Of a DNA stretch of 64,000 bases, positions 34,983 through 45,690 are shown one piece after another; the stretch's first letter is position 1, and every line of letters starts with the position of its first letter. The position numbers and the translations under genes are program-made. Origin of the DNA: Cryptomeria japonica (taxonomy: Eukaryota; Streptophyta; Pinopsida; Cupressales; Cupressaceae); contig NC_081415.1 of NCBI RefSeq assembly GCF_030272615.1, positions 376,727,392 to 376,791,391 on the forward strand, written 5' to 3'. The notes beneath the pieces are model-generated. The model saw only the letters and a list, made by a program, of their open reading frames with translations, was not told the origin of the DNA and did no database searches.

Positions 34983-36153
34983 TGTTGGCATTTTTTATGT
35001 TTATGTTGTGATTGTCATTGATGGACACACACTTGTATTGAGATCCCCTTTATATGTATGAGCTCATGCTCAACCGGTATTTGTTCCAACCAGTATGTTG
35101 TATTCTAGTCTTTAGACTAGTGATGATTTTGCAGAATGTGTTTCCCGGTCTGAAGCAGCATGTCGACCCCAAGCGGTTCTTAGATCACAACCGGTATGAG
35201 GAAGCAAAGCGGCACAACACATTCTTACCAGTCTTCATTTTTGTCAAACCGGAAACCGGCATTTTGTATAAATCGGTAATACTCTGTGATGAGTTACCAG
35301 CCGGCATTTTGTGATGAGTTACCAATCCACTGATTGTTTGACGGTGCTGACACATTGACGGTGATTCTTGTGTCGTGTTACTGAGTATGTCTAGATTCAC
35401 TGAACCTAAGAAATTGTAATGCAATCCTATTGGACCGACATGAAATCAGATTCCTTTAAAAGGACATCATGTCTAAGGTTTTTGAGTTGTTGAAGAGGTT
35501 GCGAAAAGGGTTAATGTTGAGCTAGGGTTTAAGGTGGATGTTGAGTTGTTGGAAGAGTGATCTTATCTGAGAAGATCGATTTGTAACTAAGAGAGAGATA
35601 GAGAAGACTGAATCAATGCTAGAATGCATTAGCTATGAGCAATACTGGATCTAACCAAGCAGTTTGTGCTATTAGATAGATAAAACACTTGTTGATTACT
35701 CACATCTTTGACAAGTCTGTAGCCCTTAACTGGGTGGGCCTCAAAGCCTTTGTAAAATCCTCTAACAAGGTGGTTCACACATGTGAATCTAAAATCCTCT
35801 AACAAGGTAGTCTTTAATTGGACTTATCTCCTAACAGAGATTGAGATTCCTAACAAGATCTGTTCTGGTGAAGAACATTGTAAGACCCTAACCGGTCTAG
35901 TTTCTATTTTGCAGATAGTGACTTGTGAGTTCCATCTCACCGTGGTTTTTCCCAGTTTGGTTTCCATGTCAAATATCTTGTGTTATGGTTGTATTACTTT
36001 TGTGGGTGAATGTTTTATTCGCATTTTGGTTTGTATGTGTGGTAACCGGTTTGAATCTCAGACTGCTTTACCGGTTTATCTTTAGACTGTGTAAGTGTTT
36101 TAGTGTAAATATTTTTGGCATACTAATTCACCCCCCCCTCTTAGTATTCATCA
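34983..36153 (+). repeat. Element C 5' LTR
   Basis: Rich in ccgg words (aaccggt, accggaaaccggc and relatives at 35075-35310), in line with the palindromic CG motifs described for Sirevirus LTRs. Hairpin atactaa (36120-36126) / ttagtat (36141-36147) with a C8 loop. A 17-base segment 'gaccttaaccggtct' is present twice in the 3' LTR (about 42127-42160) but once here. Confidence 0.92.
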
Positions 36154-36156
36154 ATT

Positions 36157-36168
36157 GGTATCAGAGCC
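36157..36168 (+). promoter_or_regulatory. Element C primer binding site (initiator-Met tRNA)
   Basis: tggtatcagagc, three bases after the 5' LTR end. It is complementary to the 3' end of plant initiator-Met tRNA, the normal copia primer. Confidence 0.93.
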
Positions 36169-36203
36169 AACCTTTCTATAAGTTTAACCACTTGCAAAGA
36201 GAT

Positions 36204-37052
36204 ATGGGGGAATACACCTTGAGGGAACTTACTCAACGGCTCACTAAGTCTAAGCAAGCCTATGATGATCTTATGGTCAAATACAAGGCATCTCAAGCAA
36301 AAAGAAGAGAACATGCAAAGAGGCTGATGGAACTATCTAAAAGTAGTTCTGAAGATGAAGCTAACATGGAAGCTATGATTGCTGAAGTGAATAAGCTGAA
36401 TGATTCAAACTCCAATTTGAGAAAGGAGTTGGAAGGACTGACTATTCGGTTTAGCCAAGAGCTTGAGAACCGGAGAAAAGCTGAAGATCTGGTAAAAGAC
36501 AGAGATCATGAGATCTCCAAGTTGAAACATGAGATTAGTGCACTAACTGCTTGCCTTCATGAGAGTAGAATGGAAAAAGAAGACATGCAAGGAGAACTGA
36601 ACATTGCCATCTCTGAAAATGCAAGTCTTATGGAGACAAACACTGCTATTTCCAAAGAACTCTTTGAGTCAAAAGAAATACTTGCTAAGTTTGGCAAAAG
36701 TAAAGTCAGGCTAGAGCAAAAGCTTGAGTCATCTAGACCGGCAAAGAATACCAATGGTCTTGGTTTTTCTGGACATGAGGAAGGAGAATCCTCAGGAACA
36801 AATGCTGAAGCATCAAAGAAGCAACCGACACTCAAAGGAAAAGGTAAGCAAAAATTCAAACTGGGTCACATTGCAAGATTCTGTAGGAGCAGAAAAAGTA
36901 TATCTGATGATATACTGATCACTTGGGAAGGAGAAATAGATGTTGAAAAATTTCAAGGAGACATGAAGAAAACATGGAAGAAGAAACCAATATTATTGGA
37001 GGAGGAACCAGTTTCTGCACCTAGTGTGCAAATATCGGAACCGGGAAACTAA
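36204..37052 (+). CDS. Element C ORF1: coiled-coil Gag-like protein
   Basis: 282 codons, fully open from the ATG at 36204 (MGEYTLRELTQRLTKSKQAY), 36 bases after the PBS; the in-frame ATG at 35925 lies in the LTR and is rejected. Residues 1-175 are a continuous charged coiled coil. Then comes NGLGFSGHEEGESSG (about residues 185-200), corresponding to the GLGY junction of Sirevirus Gag, then a Lys-rich segment with a reduced zinc knuckle (LGHIARFC, lacking the CxxC). The C-terminus (WEGEIDVEKFQGD ... SEPGN) parallels ORF1 of B. There is no capsid-like domain. Likely role: RNA or Gag association, helping packaging by a partner element; this is inference. Confidence 0.8.
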   Translation: MGEYTLRELTQRLTKSKQAYDDLMVKYKASQAKRREHAKRLMELSKSSSEDEANMEAMIAEVNKLNDSNSNLRKELEGLTIRFSQELENRRKAEDLVKDRDHEISKLKHEISALTACLHESRMEKEDMQGELNIAISENASLMETNTAISKELFESKEILAKFGKSKVRLEQKLESSRPAKNTNGLGFSGHEEGESSGTNAEASKKQPTLKGKGKQKFKLGHIARFCRSRKSISDDILITWEGEIDVEKFQGDMKKTWKKKPILLEEEPVSAPSVQISEPGN

Positions 37053-37474
37053 GCCTCAAAGGCTTAGGGGGAGAAAATGGCAAAATGATTTCAAACCCCC
37101 AATTAACACCTGTAAAAGACCTTAACCGGTATGCTACACCTATCACTTGGCAGAAGACCAGAAATGGTAAAAAGGCAAATTAGGGTTTACGCCCTAATAT
37201 AGGAGCATTAATGATGGTAGGTAAGAGACATGTATAAATGCATTTTTCAAATCATTTCTCACTATCTGTTTTCAAGCGAAGAAAAGTTTTCAAGTGCAGA
37301 ATGAAGAAAAGGTGATTTGAGCTTAGATTTCAAGAAATTGGAGAGCTTTGAAAGAGATTCAAATATAGTTTGCAAGCGGTAGTGGAGAACTCAAAGCGGT
37401 GATTTGGCATTCGACGGAGACCGAAGTATAGCAGAATCAGGAAGCCCTAATTTCGCGTTAGAAAGGTATTTTTC

Positions 37475-40400
37475 ATGTTCTTGAAATACTCTTCAATGGA
37501 TTCTGCATCTCATACCAGTTCAAGCACATCTATTGAGTCAAAAAGTTTTATTCAAAGGAAGGGCAAATATAATGCTTTATCACAAGTTCCAGCTGAGTCA
37601 TAGTTGAAGAAGGAATTTCAGACTATATTGATTGCAAGATAGAAGACCTAGGGTCCTTAGCCATTCATACTCAATTAGGTCTATTTTCCGGAACAGACAA
37701 AAGGATCAAACCAGAGTTCAGTATCTTAGAGAAGAAGAAAATCCATAATGCAGTGTATTTTCTGGAAGACTTCACAAAGGATCACATCAAGATCATATTG
37801 AGCAGAGTCCATGGTGACAAGATGTACCTAGAGAGAACGCATGATATCACACCTGAGGTAATTCATGCAGTCACCGGTTTCTGCAACACAGGGGAAGTGC
37901 CAGCCCTAAGAACGGTAAGCAAAATGGAAATGACCAAGCCCACCGGTTCGACAAGTGATTCACGAGGTATGATAGTTAATCCTATCAAGGATGAACTGGT
38001 AAAATACGCCTACATGGTGATAGGCTACAGAACATTCTCAGCCAGCAAGATTAATTTTGTATCTGCTGCAGTGGTAAATGCCGCCTACTGGATGATTATA
38101 GAGGATAAATCATTTGACTTATGCATCGGCATGTAGAGGCAACTCCTGTCAAACCTTAAGGCAATCAAAAAGGACAATTCACTGAAATTTAAGTTTGGAC
38201 AACTCCTGGTAGGGTTGTTTTTCTATTTCCAAGGCTACTTTTAGGGTGTAGGAGATGTCCAGTGGTCCCCTGACCAACCGGTAACCAAGCAGATAAAGGA
38301 AAGTGTGGAAGCCATTGGAACCGGCTACCCTGAGGTACTGAACAAATACTTTGATGAGTTCAGAAGAAAGATGAGCTAGAGGGTAAGAATCTCAGGTGAC
38401 ATAGTGAAGAAGTATGAAGATGACATCTATTTCACTATTCAGGTGGACAAATGTCTAATGGAGGTTGTTGAGCCTAGAATGGAGGAAGTGGAGCCTATGG
38501 GCTATGAGGTCATGTTTGACATGCTGGAAGGGTATGCTTCAACCCTTATAGCCTCACCTCTTGATCCAAAGGCTATGCAAATCAGAACCTACTTGGAGAG
38601 GATCGCATCGGTTGAAGAACCATCGGTGAAGAAGGGAAAAGAACCAACAGCTAAGAAAGCTAAGGCAGTTCCTACAGCATCAGCACCGGCTACCACTACG
38701 ACTCCAAGAGTGACCAAGCAGTCACCGGCAAAGAAGGAATAGGAGGTAACACCAGAAAAAGTCTTCGAAAGAAAGAGGAAGACTAAGGCAAATGAACTGG
38801 ACTCCGAAGAAACTAAGTCTGATGAACAGCCAAAGAAGGCTAGACAGACCAAGAAGGTGAAGAAGAATGAACTGGCAACATCCGCACCGGTAAATATAGA
38901 TATCTCCTCTTACAAACCTTTGACACATTGTCAAAGAACAGTAAAGAATGTTAGGAGAAAGTTACTTCATGATTTAATTGATTTTTATGATGAATTCAAT
39001 AGTGAAGAAAAAGATGAAGTACTGCAGGAAATCATTCTTTATTTATGCAAAAATGACCGGTCACCATCAGAGATTAAATCTCAGACACCGGATTCATTAT
39101 TTAAAGCATTGGATAACAAATGGTGCATTGTCATTGAAAAGGAAAAAGAGATTAGGAAGAAATTTTTTGCACAATACTTCCCTGAACTCTCAAATTCAGA
39201 ATTATTTGATGTATTGGATCAAAATAAAGGTCTCTTCTTCACAAGGAGAAGAAGACTCTAGTTGTTGGAAGGGAGAGTTGATGATGTAGAAAAGGATACA
39301 CATCAACACATGGCCCATGCTATCAGCTCTCACAAAGCTCGAATGGCCAACCTCCAAGCGGAAAAGGAACCAGTTATTTCCAAACCAAATGAGGTTTTTG
39401 ATGAGGAAGGAAACCTGGTGGAGGAACCAATCGACACCATAGATGTCAATGCCCTGGATATAGAAGATGTCACTCAGGACATACCTTCCGAGGGAACTGA
39501 ACAGGGGTAACAGGCCGATCAGGGTGGTGAACAAGCTATGGACACACAGCAAGCAGCAAAAGAACAGGAAGAGAAAAAGAAGAAGGATGAAGATGAGAAA
39601 CAAGAAAAAGAGGAAGAGGAGAAAAGGAAAGATGAAGAGAAGAAGAAGCAAGAAGAAGAAAGGAAGAAGAAAGAAGAAGAGGACAAGGAAGAAAAGAAGA
39701 AGAAGGAAGAAGAAGAAAATAGAAAGAAGGAAGAGGAAGAAAAGAAGAAAGAAGAGGAGAAGAAGAAGAAGAAGGAAGAGGAAGAGAAGAAAAAGGAAGA
39801 GGAAGAGAAGAAAAAGGAAGAGGAAGAGAAGAAGAAAAACGAAGAGGAAGAGAAGAAAAAGGAAGAGGAAGAGAAGAAGAAAAAGGAAGAGCAGAAGAGG
39901 AGAGCAGAGGAGAAGAAAAAGGTAGAGGAAGATAAGGAAGAAGAGAAGAGAAGAGAAGCAGAAAAGAAGAAAGCTAAAAAAGCCAAGGAACAAGAAGGGG
40001 CCAAAAGCTCTCAGGTGGAGACTCCGAAGGCAACCAGAAGTCAACCCTCACCGGTTGATCTTTCTAGTCCTATCGATCTCCGATCTGCAAGTGAGTCGGA
40101 ACTTATGTAGAGCATCAAGGTTGCTCAAGAGTGCCTTGAGATCATTCGCAGGAAAAAGGAACAGGACATCATTCAGGTAGCTGTAGACACACTTACCGGT
40201 TTAATCCCTGGTACTAATCTTCCTGACACTGATTCATCACTAGCACAACTCAAACTTTTGTGTACTTTAGTGGATGATCAGGTGTAGGGTCTAGAAGAAG
40301 CAGCAGAGGCCAATGTAAAGAAAGAGCACCACAAGGCTCTTAATGTTTCTCTCGTGAAGAAATTAAATGAGCTTAGGACTAAACTGTTAAAGGATCAAAA

Positions 40401-40881
40401 GGACATAAGGAGTGCTTTGGATGAGGGAAACTTGCTACTCAGCAAAATCTGTCAACCTCATCTATTATGTGATGATGTGCTAGCTAAGAAGCAATAGCTT
40501 CAAACGGACTTACAGCCCTACTTAATCACATTCAAGACTCCTTACGACTCCTTTGCAATATATGGGCAAACCGTTCACCAGTTCTAGATCCAGTCAGCCA
40601 AGATAGAGCAAGAGTTCAGCACAAGGTCTAGGGATTTGCAGGAGCTTCAACTGGTATTACTTCCATGATTGCAAATTCTCCAGAAATGCTATCTAAACCT
40701 GGATGCCCTGACAGTCACCCAAGAACTGAGCACAATAGATGCCATGGAGGAATAGGTATCACAAATGCAGACAGAGAAGGAAGTGGCGACCTCCCTACTT
40801 GAGTCCTGGTCTCTTTCCATGAAACAATTTTTGCAGGACTACAAAGCGGTTTTTGACAAGTATTATTCATTATTGTCATAA
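37475..40881 (+). pseudogene. Element C ORF2: large unrecognised protein with Lys/Glu-rich segment
   Basis: From ATG 37475 (in frame with 37496) to TAA 40881, about 1135 codons with one frameshift near 37615 and 13 in-frame stops, 11 of them TAG. Shared blocks: IILSRVHGDKMYLE, ITPEVIHAVTGF, DSRGM, MVIGYRTFSASKINFV, FDLC, LKFKFGQLLVGLFFYF, VKKYEDDIYFTIQVDKC and VVEPR...PMGYEVMFD. Then a Pro/Ala/Lys/Thr linker (about 38620-38860), a second domain (LTHCQRTVKNVRRKLLHDL ... FFAQYFPELSNSELFDVLD, 38915-39225), a 130-residue Lys/Glu coil (39560-39985), and a helical C-terminus (CLEIIRRKKEQDI ... FDKYYSLLS). No known enzyme motif seen. Confidence 0.8.
39565..39985 (+). repeat. Long polypurine tract (GAA/GAG/AAG) within ORF2 of C
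   Basis: More than 400 bases nearly free of pyrimidines on the plus strand, built from aagaagaag, gaagaggaag and gagaagaaaaa words; short units such as gaggaagagaagaaaaagga recur at 39777-39895. On the opposite strand it yields Leu/Phe/Ser frames that are shadows. Confidence 0.95.
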
Positions 40882-41228
40882 ACTTTTTTATATATACATG
40901 GAAACAGGTCTTTTCAGTGTTACTTTGTCATTGTTGGCAAAGGGGGAGAAGTATATGGTTTTAAAATTTTGATGGTTTTAAAATTTTGAAATTTTGATAT
41001 ATCAAGGGGAGAAGTATCTGTTTTCAAATTTTGATATATGCTGTGATATATGCTATATGCTCTAATGATTATGCTCTGAATACAAAATTGCTATACACTT
41101 TGTTGATTAAGGGATAGTGTATATGCTTAGGGGGAGCAATTTTGTTAATGGCAAGTTCTTGTTGTAAAACACTTAGATGTCAAAATTTTATTTTCCTAAG
41201 TGTTGCCATCAATGCCAAAGGGGGAGAT
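40882..41228 (+). promoter_or_regulatory. Element C 3' untranslated region with four polypurine tracts
   Basis: PPT-like tracts at 40938-40951 (caaagggggagaag), 41003-41014 (caaggggagaag), 41127-41139 (ttagggggagcaa) and the terminal 41216-41228 (aaagggggagat). A duplicated phrase 'gatggttttaaaattttga' occurs at 40955-40990. Confidence 0.8.
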
Positions 41229-42417
41229 TGTTGGCATTTTTTATGTTAATGTTGTGATTGTCATTGATGGACACACACTTGTATTGAGATCCCCTTTATA
41301 TGTATGAGCTCATGCTCAACCGGTATTTGTTCCAACCGGTATGTTGTATTCTAGTCTTTAGACTAGTAGTGATTTTGCAAAATGTGTTTCCCGGTCTGAA
41401 GCGGCATGTCGACCCCAAGCGGTTCGTAGATCATAAACGGTACGAGGAAGAAAAGTGGCACAACACATTCTTACCAGTCTTCATTTTTGTCAAACTAGCA
41501 ACCGGCATTTTGTATAAATTGGTAATACTCTGTGATGAGTTACCAACCGGCATTTTGTGATGAGTTACCAATCCACCGATTGTTTGATGGTGCTGACACA
41601 TTGACGATGATTATTGTGTCGTGTTACTGAGTATGTCTAGATTCACTGAACCTAGGAAATTGTAATGTAATCCTATTGGACCGACATGAAATCATATTCC
41701 TTTAAAAGGACATCATGTCTAAGGTTTTTGAGTTGTTGAAGAAGTTGCGAAAAGGGTTAATGTTGAGCTAGGGTTTAAGGTGGATGTTGAGATGTTGGAA
41801 GAGCGATCTTATCAGAGAAGATCGAGTTGTAATTGAGAGAGATAGAGAAGACTAAAGTAATGTTGGAATGCATTAGCTGTGAGCAATACTGGATCTAACC
41901 AAGCAGTTTGTGCTATTAGATAGATAAAACACTTGTTGATTACTCACATCTTTGACAAGTCTGTAGCCCTTAACCGGGTAGGCCTCAAAGCCTTTGTAAA
42001 ATCCTCTAACAAGGTGGTTCACACATGTGAATCTAAAATACTCTAACTAGGTAGTCTTTAATCAGACTTATCTCCTAACAGAGATTGAGATTCCTAACAG
42101 GATCTGTTCTGGTGAAGAACATTGTAAGACCTTAACCGGTCTGACCTTAACCGGTCTAGTTTCTATTCTGCAGATAGTGACTTGTGAGTTCCATCTCACC
42201 ATGGTTTTTCCCAGTTGGATTTCCACATCAAATATCTTGTGTTATGGTTGTATTTCTTTTGTGGGTGAATTTTTTATTCGCATTTTGGTTTGTATGTGTG
42301 GTAACTAGTTTGATTGTCAGGCTGCTTTACCAGTTTATCTTTAGACTGTGTAAGTGTTTTAGTGCAAAGATTTTTGGCATACTAATTCACCCCCCCCCCC
42401 CCTCTTAGTATTCATCA
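41229..42417 (+). repeat. Element C 3' LTR
   Basis: Matches 34983-36153 with scattered substitutions, roughly one every 20-30 bases by eye, and one short duplication. Hairpin atactaa (42379-42385) / ttagtat (42405-42411) with the loop C-run lengthened to C12-C13. Confidence 0.92.
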
Positions 42418-42675
42418 TATTGCATTAGTGAAGTTATGGGTGCCATCCCCACCGTAGTTTTTCTCTCTAACCAAGAGTTTCTACGTAACCAAAATATATG
42501 AGTTATGGAGTGAATCATGTATGATTGTTATTCATTTGTTTTAGCATTATATTATGTTACTGCACTATTCAGTTTATGCTTAACAGTAAAGTTATTGTTG
42601 AAGAAAAGTTTTGAAGTACTTATTCACCCCTCCCCTCTCAGTACATTAGCTTTCCATATTGGGCCTAACAGCTGC

Positions 42676-45237
42676 TACCAAAATCCTCTCTACGAGAGAC
42701 ATCTTATGATAAGGCTTGTCAAAACTGATAGAAAATTCTAACAAATTTTCTTTGGCTATGGATGAAGTGTCAATTTCCAAGCCGGAAGAAAAGTTTGTCA
42801 CAGTTTCCTTTCCTTTGTCTACCACAGATGTATCCTTTGAATCCTTTATTTCTTCGCCACTTGGTGCCTTATCATGATCTTGTGCATCCTCAGCAACCTT
42901 ATTGTCTATATCCTTATGCTTCTCAATATTATCCTCTTTATTTTGTATATTATTTGTCGGGGTATCCTCGGCTACAAAATTATACTCACTAGCAAGTACA
43001 ATAGTATTCGGTGGAGTGCTAGCCGGTTGTTAAGTATTTACATTTTGTTCCTTAGTATCTGTCAGTTCCTTATCCCCTAGTAATTGAATATTTTGAGACT
43101 GTACAAAATTGAGGCTCAATTCATATTCCAAACTCAAAAGAATTCTGACCCAAATGTCTATCGTTTCCTTCTAGATATCCTCAAATCTTTCTAACATTAA
43201 ATTGTTTATCCGGTTCTTTGGATTGAATTCTGATGCACCTATTTTATTTATCAAATCTTCTATCTCTTGAGGGGTTATTGATGGACAGAGATTAACCTAT
43301 TATGTCTCTCTTATTTATCGGTCTAGAGTTTGAGCATGTAATTTCCTAGCCTCTATCTTATCATACAATTCCTTAGGCAAAATTTTCTCTAACTCAATCA
43401 ATGCTCTACTTAAAGAATCAAGATATAAAAGAATATCTTCATCGATCTACTTCTTATCCTTCTCATCAAATTCATCAAGGAATGTAGAAATATTGTCTAA
43501 GTTACCATCATTAATAATCTGATCAATTATGTCCTGAGCAGCTGATTTCTTCTTATCGGATATTCTCTTGGCTTCGAGTTTAGACTACTCATCAGACTTA
43601 GGCTTGTGTTTATGTACAATGGTAATCTTGGGTGACTTCCAAGGAGGTTCCTTAGCCAGTTCTTACTTTAGCTTATCCTTCTTCTCCCTGACCATCCTTT
43701 CAAAAAATCCTTTCTTCTTCAGAACTTCCTTGATATCTTCATCTAATTTGGTTTCCTCAGAAGAAACTATCATATATTGCCTAGCTGCCTTTTGTTTCTC
43801 TTTATTGATTCAATTGGTTGAGGATTGGTAGGTTCGCCTGATGGGGCTTTCGATTCCTTGGAAGACTCAGTTGTTACTGGGACCACATTGGGAGTGGCTC
43901 GAGCTACCTTCTTTCCTTCCCTCTCTTCCTTCCTTTTCTGTTTCATTTCTTCTTTCCTCTGAGCTTCAAGGATTTTAACCTTTTTTTCTACTTTAGCCCT
44001 GTCATGTCCTTCACTTATTAGAGTTTCTCCTACAACCTTAGTCATTTTTCTTTTGATTGTCGATGCAACCTATTCTTGGTGAACCTTTAGCCCTTTCTCC
44101 TGGGTTGTGCCCAATTTTCTTGTTTTTCATCAATTGGTGCTTGCAGCAAATGTTGAGCATAAGCATCCAATGTGGCCTCATCCACCTCATAACCCATTGG
44201 CATAATCCAAAATATTCTAGGTTTTACTGCTTTCATCATACATTCATCTTTATTTACCATAAAACATATAGGATCCTTGTATTTCTCTACTATAGATTTA
44301 GGAATTCTAGCTCTATTTTTCATTTCCTCTTGAAAAGTTTTGAAAAATGCCCATAAATTAGCCTTTTTCTACTTATCTCCTTAGCTATCCAAACTTTGGG
44401 CTATCTGAGTGGCTACTGGGAGATCAAAAGACCACCGTATCTTACCAAAACTGGGAACAGATTTCAAAAAGTAGAATGTCAAACAAATAACAAAGGAACC
44501 ATACTAGAAAGTGTTTTTCTTGTCTTGTTTAATTTTTTGAAGGTTGTCATCAGCTCCTTTAGCATTACACTACACAGATCATAATGTGCATCCACCTTTA
44601 CCATTTGATGGGAAATAAGAATATTATTACCGGAGACAGAGTTCAGCTGATTTGACTGGTAAACTTTGTATTCGATGATCATTGTTGTAAATTTGACATC
44701 AACCTCCTTAATATCATCAACCCTCATTGAAGGACCATCGAAGGTGGCACTGGTGAGTTTGCAGAGTTCAGTGTTGGAAATTTTGGACCTAGGTTCGGGC
44801 GAACCTCCAACCTTGTGCAGGCAGGTGATATTCTTGATTACCTCCTCAATGATCTTGTAGGGTTGGTCCAACCAGATAAATTCTCCATGAATGCGGCTGA
44901 GAATGTATCAGACCCATTCTTCCTCATCGAATGTTGGGAAGTCCATAAATTGGGTAAAACCCTTCTTTTACAAATGGGCAAATTATGGCTTCATCTAGTT
45001 GTATGTGATCAGATTCTCAGTGAAAACATAGGATAACTCATAACCTTTGATCTCCTCAATATCAAAGTCAATATATGCCCTAATGTCTTTGGTGTGAAGA
45101 ACACCATGGCAAACGCTCGAGAACGCTCCTAGTGGATCATCCAAAAGGGATTTGAAGGGGTCCTTCTTGATTTCAGGATGGGGGTGGTTATTGATTTCCA
45201 CCACCAAAGGAGTATCAATATTGGATGAAGAAGCCAT
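42676..45237 (-). pseudogene. Element A ORF2, N-terminal part (before insert B)
   Basis: ATG at 45235-45237 (MASSSNIDTPLVVEINN), reading left. Blocks homologous to B and C: ILSRIHGEFIWLDQPYKIIE, EVIKNITCL, GPSMRVDDIKEVDVKF, YKVYQSNQLNSVSG, YDLCSVMLKELMTTF, then SIVEKYKDPICFMVNKDECM and PMGYEV (about 44290-44160). Further on are a Lys-rich linker, IIDQIINDGNLDNISTFLDE and a Glu/Asp-rich end. Many stops and frameshifts (for example near 44990, 44480, 44080). It is interrupted by B at 42671-42675, and the frame continues at 27153. Function unknown. Confidence 0.72.
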
Positions 45238-45690
45238 GACATCAAATAAACATACTAAAACTAGGGTTTCTGCAAACAAAAAATACCTCAAGATACTGTC
45301 AAATGATGAGATTGCTTTCAAGAAAAAATGCTTGCACGAATCGTCTTGAATTCTTGAATCACTTTGAAAATCGCTCTTTTGAATGCTTGATCACTATGAA
45401 GAAAATAAGTTGACTTTTCCTTTTTATCGATATTAACACTAATTTTCCACTGTCATAAATGTTGTCGGGAAAGCTGACCGGGTCGCATAATCTGCAAGTT
45501 TTTTTTGGTAAACACTTGAAATTTCTTGATTACCCATCCAAAATCAAAATTCTCCAACTACATATCTAATCCAGGGTGTTTGTATGACCTTCAATGATTT
45601 TCCTACCCCTAAGGGCTTCCAGTGTAGGACCTGATGGCTCTACCGGTTGTTATGTCGGTTGTGTGTCTGATCTCCTTACCCATCTTTTCT
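45238..45690 (-). other. Element A spacer between ORF1 and ORF2
   Basis: About 450 bases with no motif, corresponding to the non-coding spacers at 29757-30316 (B) and 37053-37474 (C). Confidence 0.55.

Larger units (their letters stand above)
34983..42417 (+). mobile_element. Element C: complete non-autonomous, Sirevirus-like LTR element inside B's 3' LTR
   Basis: LTRs 34983-36153 (1171 bp) and 41229-42417 (1189 bp), both starting tgttggcattttttatgtt and ending tagtattcatca, with an exact 5-bp TSD tattg. Perfect initiator-Met PBS tggtatcagagc (36157-36168) and terminal PPT caaagggggagat (41216-41228). Total 7435 bp. Two ORFs, no pol. Structurally the best-preserved member of the A/B/C group, although ORF2 has many stops. 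Confidence 0.93.
27154..42670 (+). mobile_element. Element B: non-autonomous, Sirevirus-like LTR element inserted in ORF2 of A, carrying C
   Basis: 5' LTR 27154-28357 (1204 bp). The 3' LTR is 34009-34982 plus 42423-42670, split by C. Both begin tgtta(t/c)...acttactaagattgcca and end gggcctaaca. Flanks gctga (27149-27153) and gctgc (42671-42675) form a 4-of-5 TSD. PBS-like tggtatcaatgc at 28360, polypurine tract aaaagaggagat just before 34009. Own length about 8.1 kb. ORF1 and ORF2 as in A and C; no pol genes. Confidence 0.87.
34009..42670 (+). repeat. Element B 3' LTR, interrupted by C
   Basis: 34009-34982 and 42423-42670 together match the 5' LTR in order (the 42423 part repeats 28110-28357 closely). 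The break carries the exact TSD tattg (34978-34982 and 42418-42422) of element C. Its U5 hairpin (gtactta 42616-42622 / tcagtac 42638-42644) has one mismatch compared with the 5' LTR copy. Confidence 0.9.

Noticed and set aside
35925-36203. In-frame N-terminal extension of C ORF1 from the ATG at 35925
   Set aside because: It lies in the LTR and covers the PBS, which must be in the untranslated leader. The start at 36204 fits.
39202-40044. 280-codon Leu/Phe-rich minus-strand frame (and the Ser/Phe-rich frame 39519-40004)
   Set aside because: Shadows of the purine-rich coding tract of element C. Composition follows directly from poly-(GAA/GAG) read backwards, not from membrane-protein selection.
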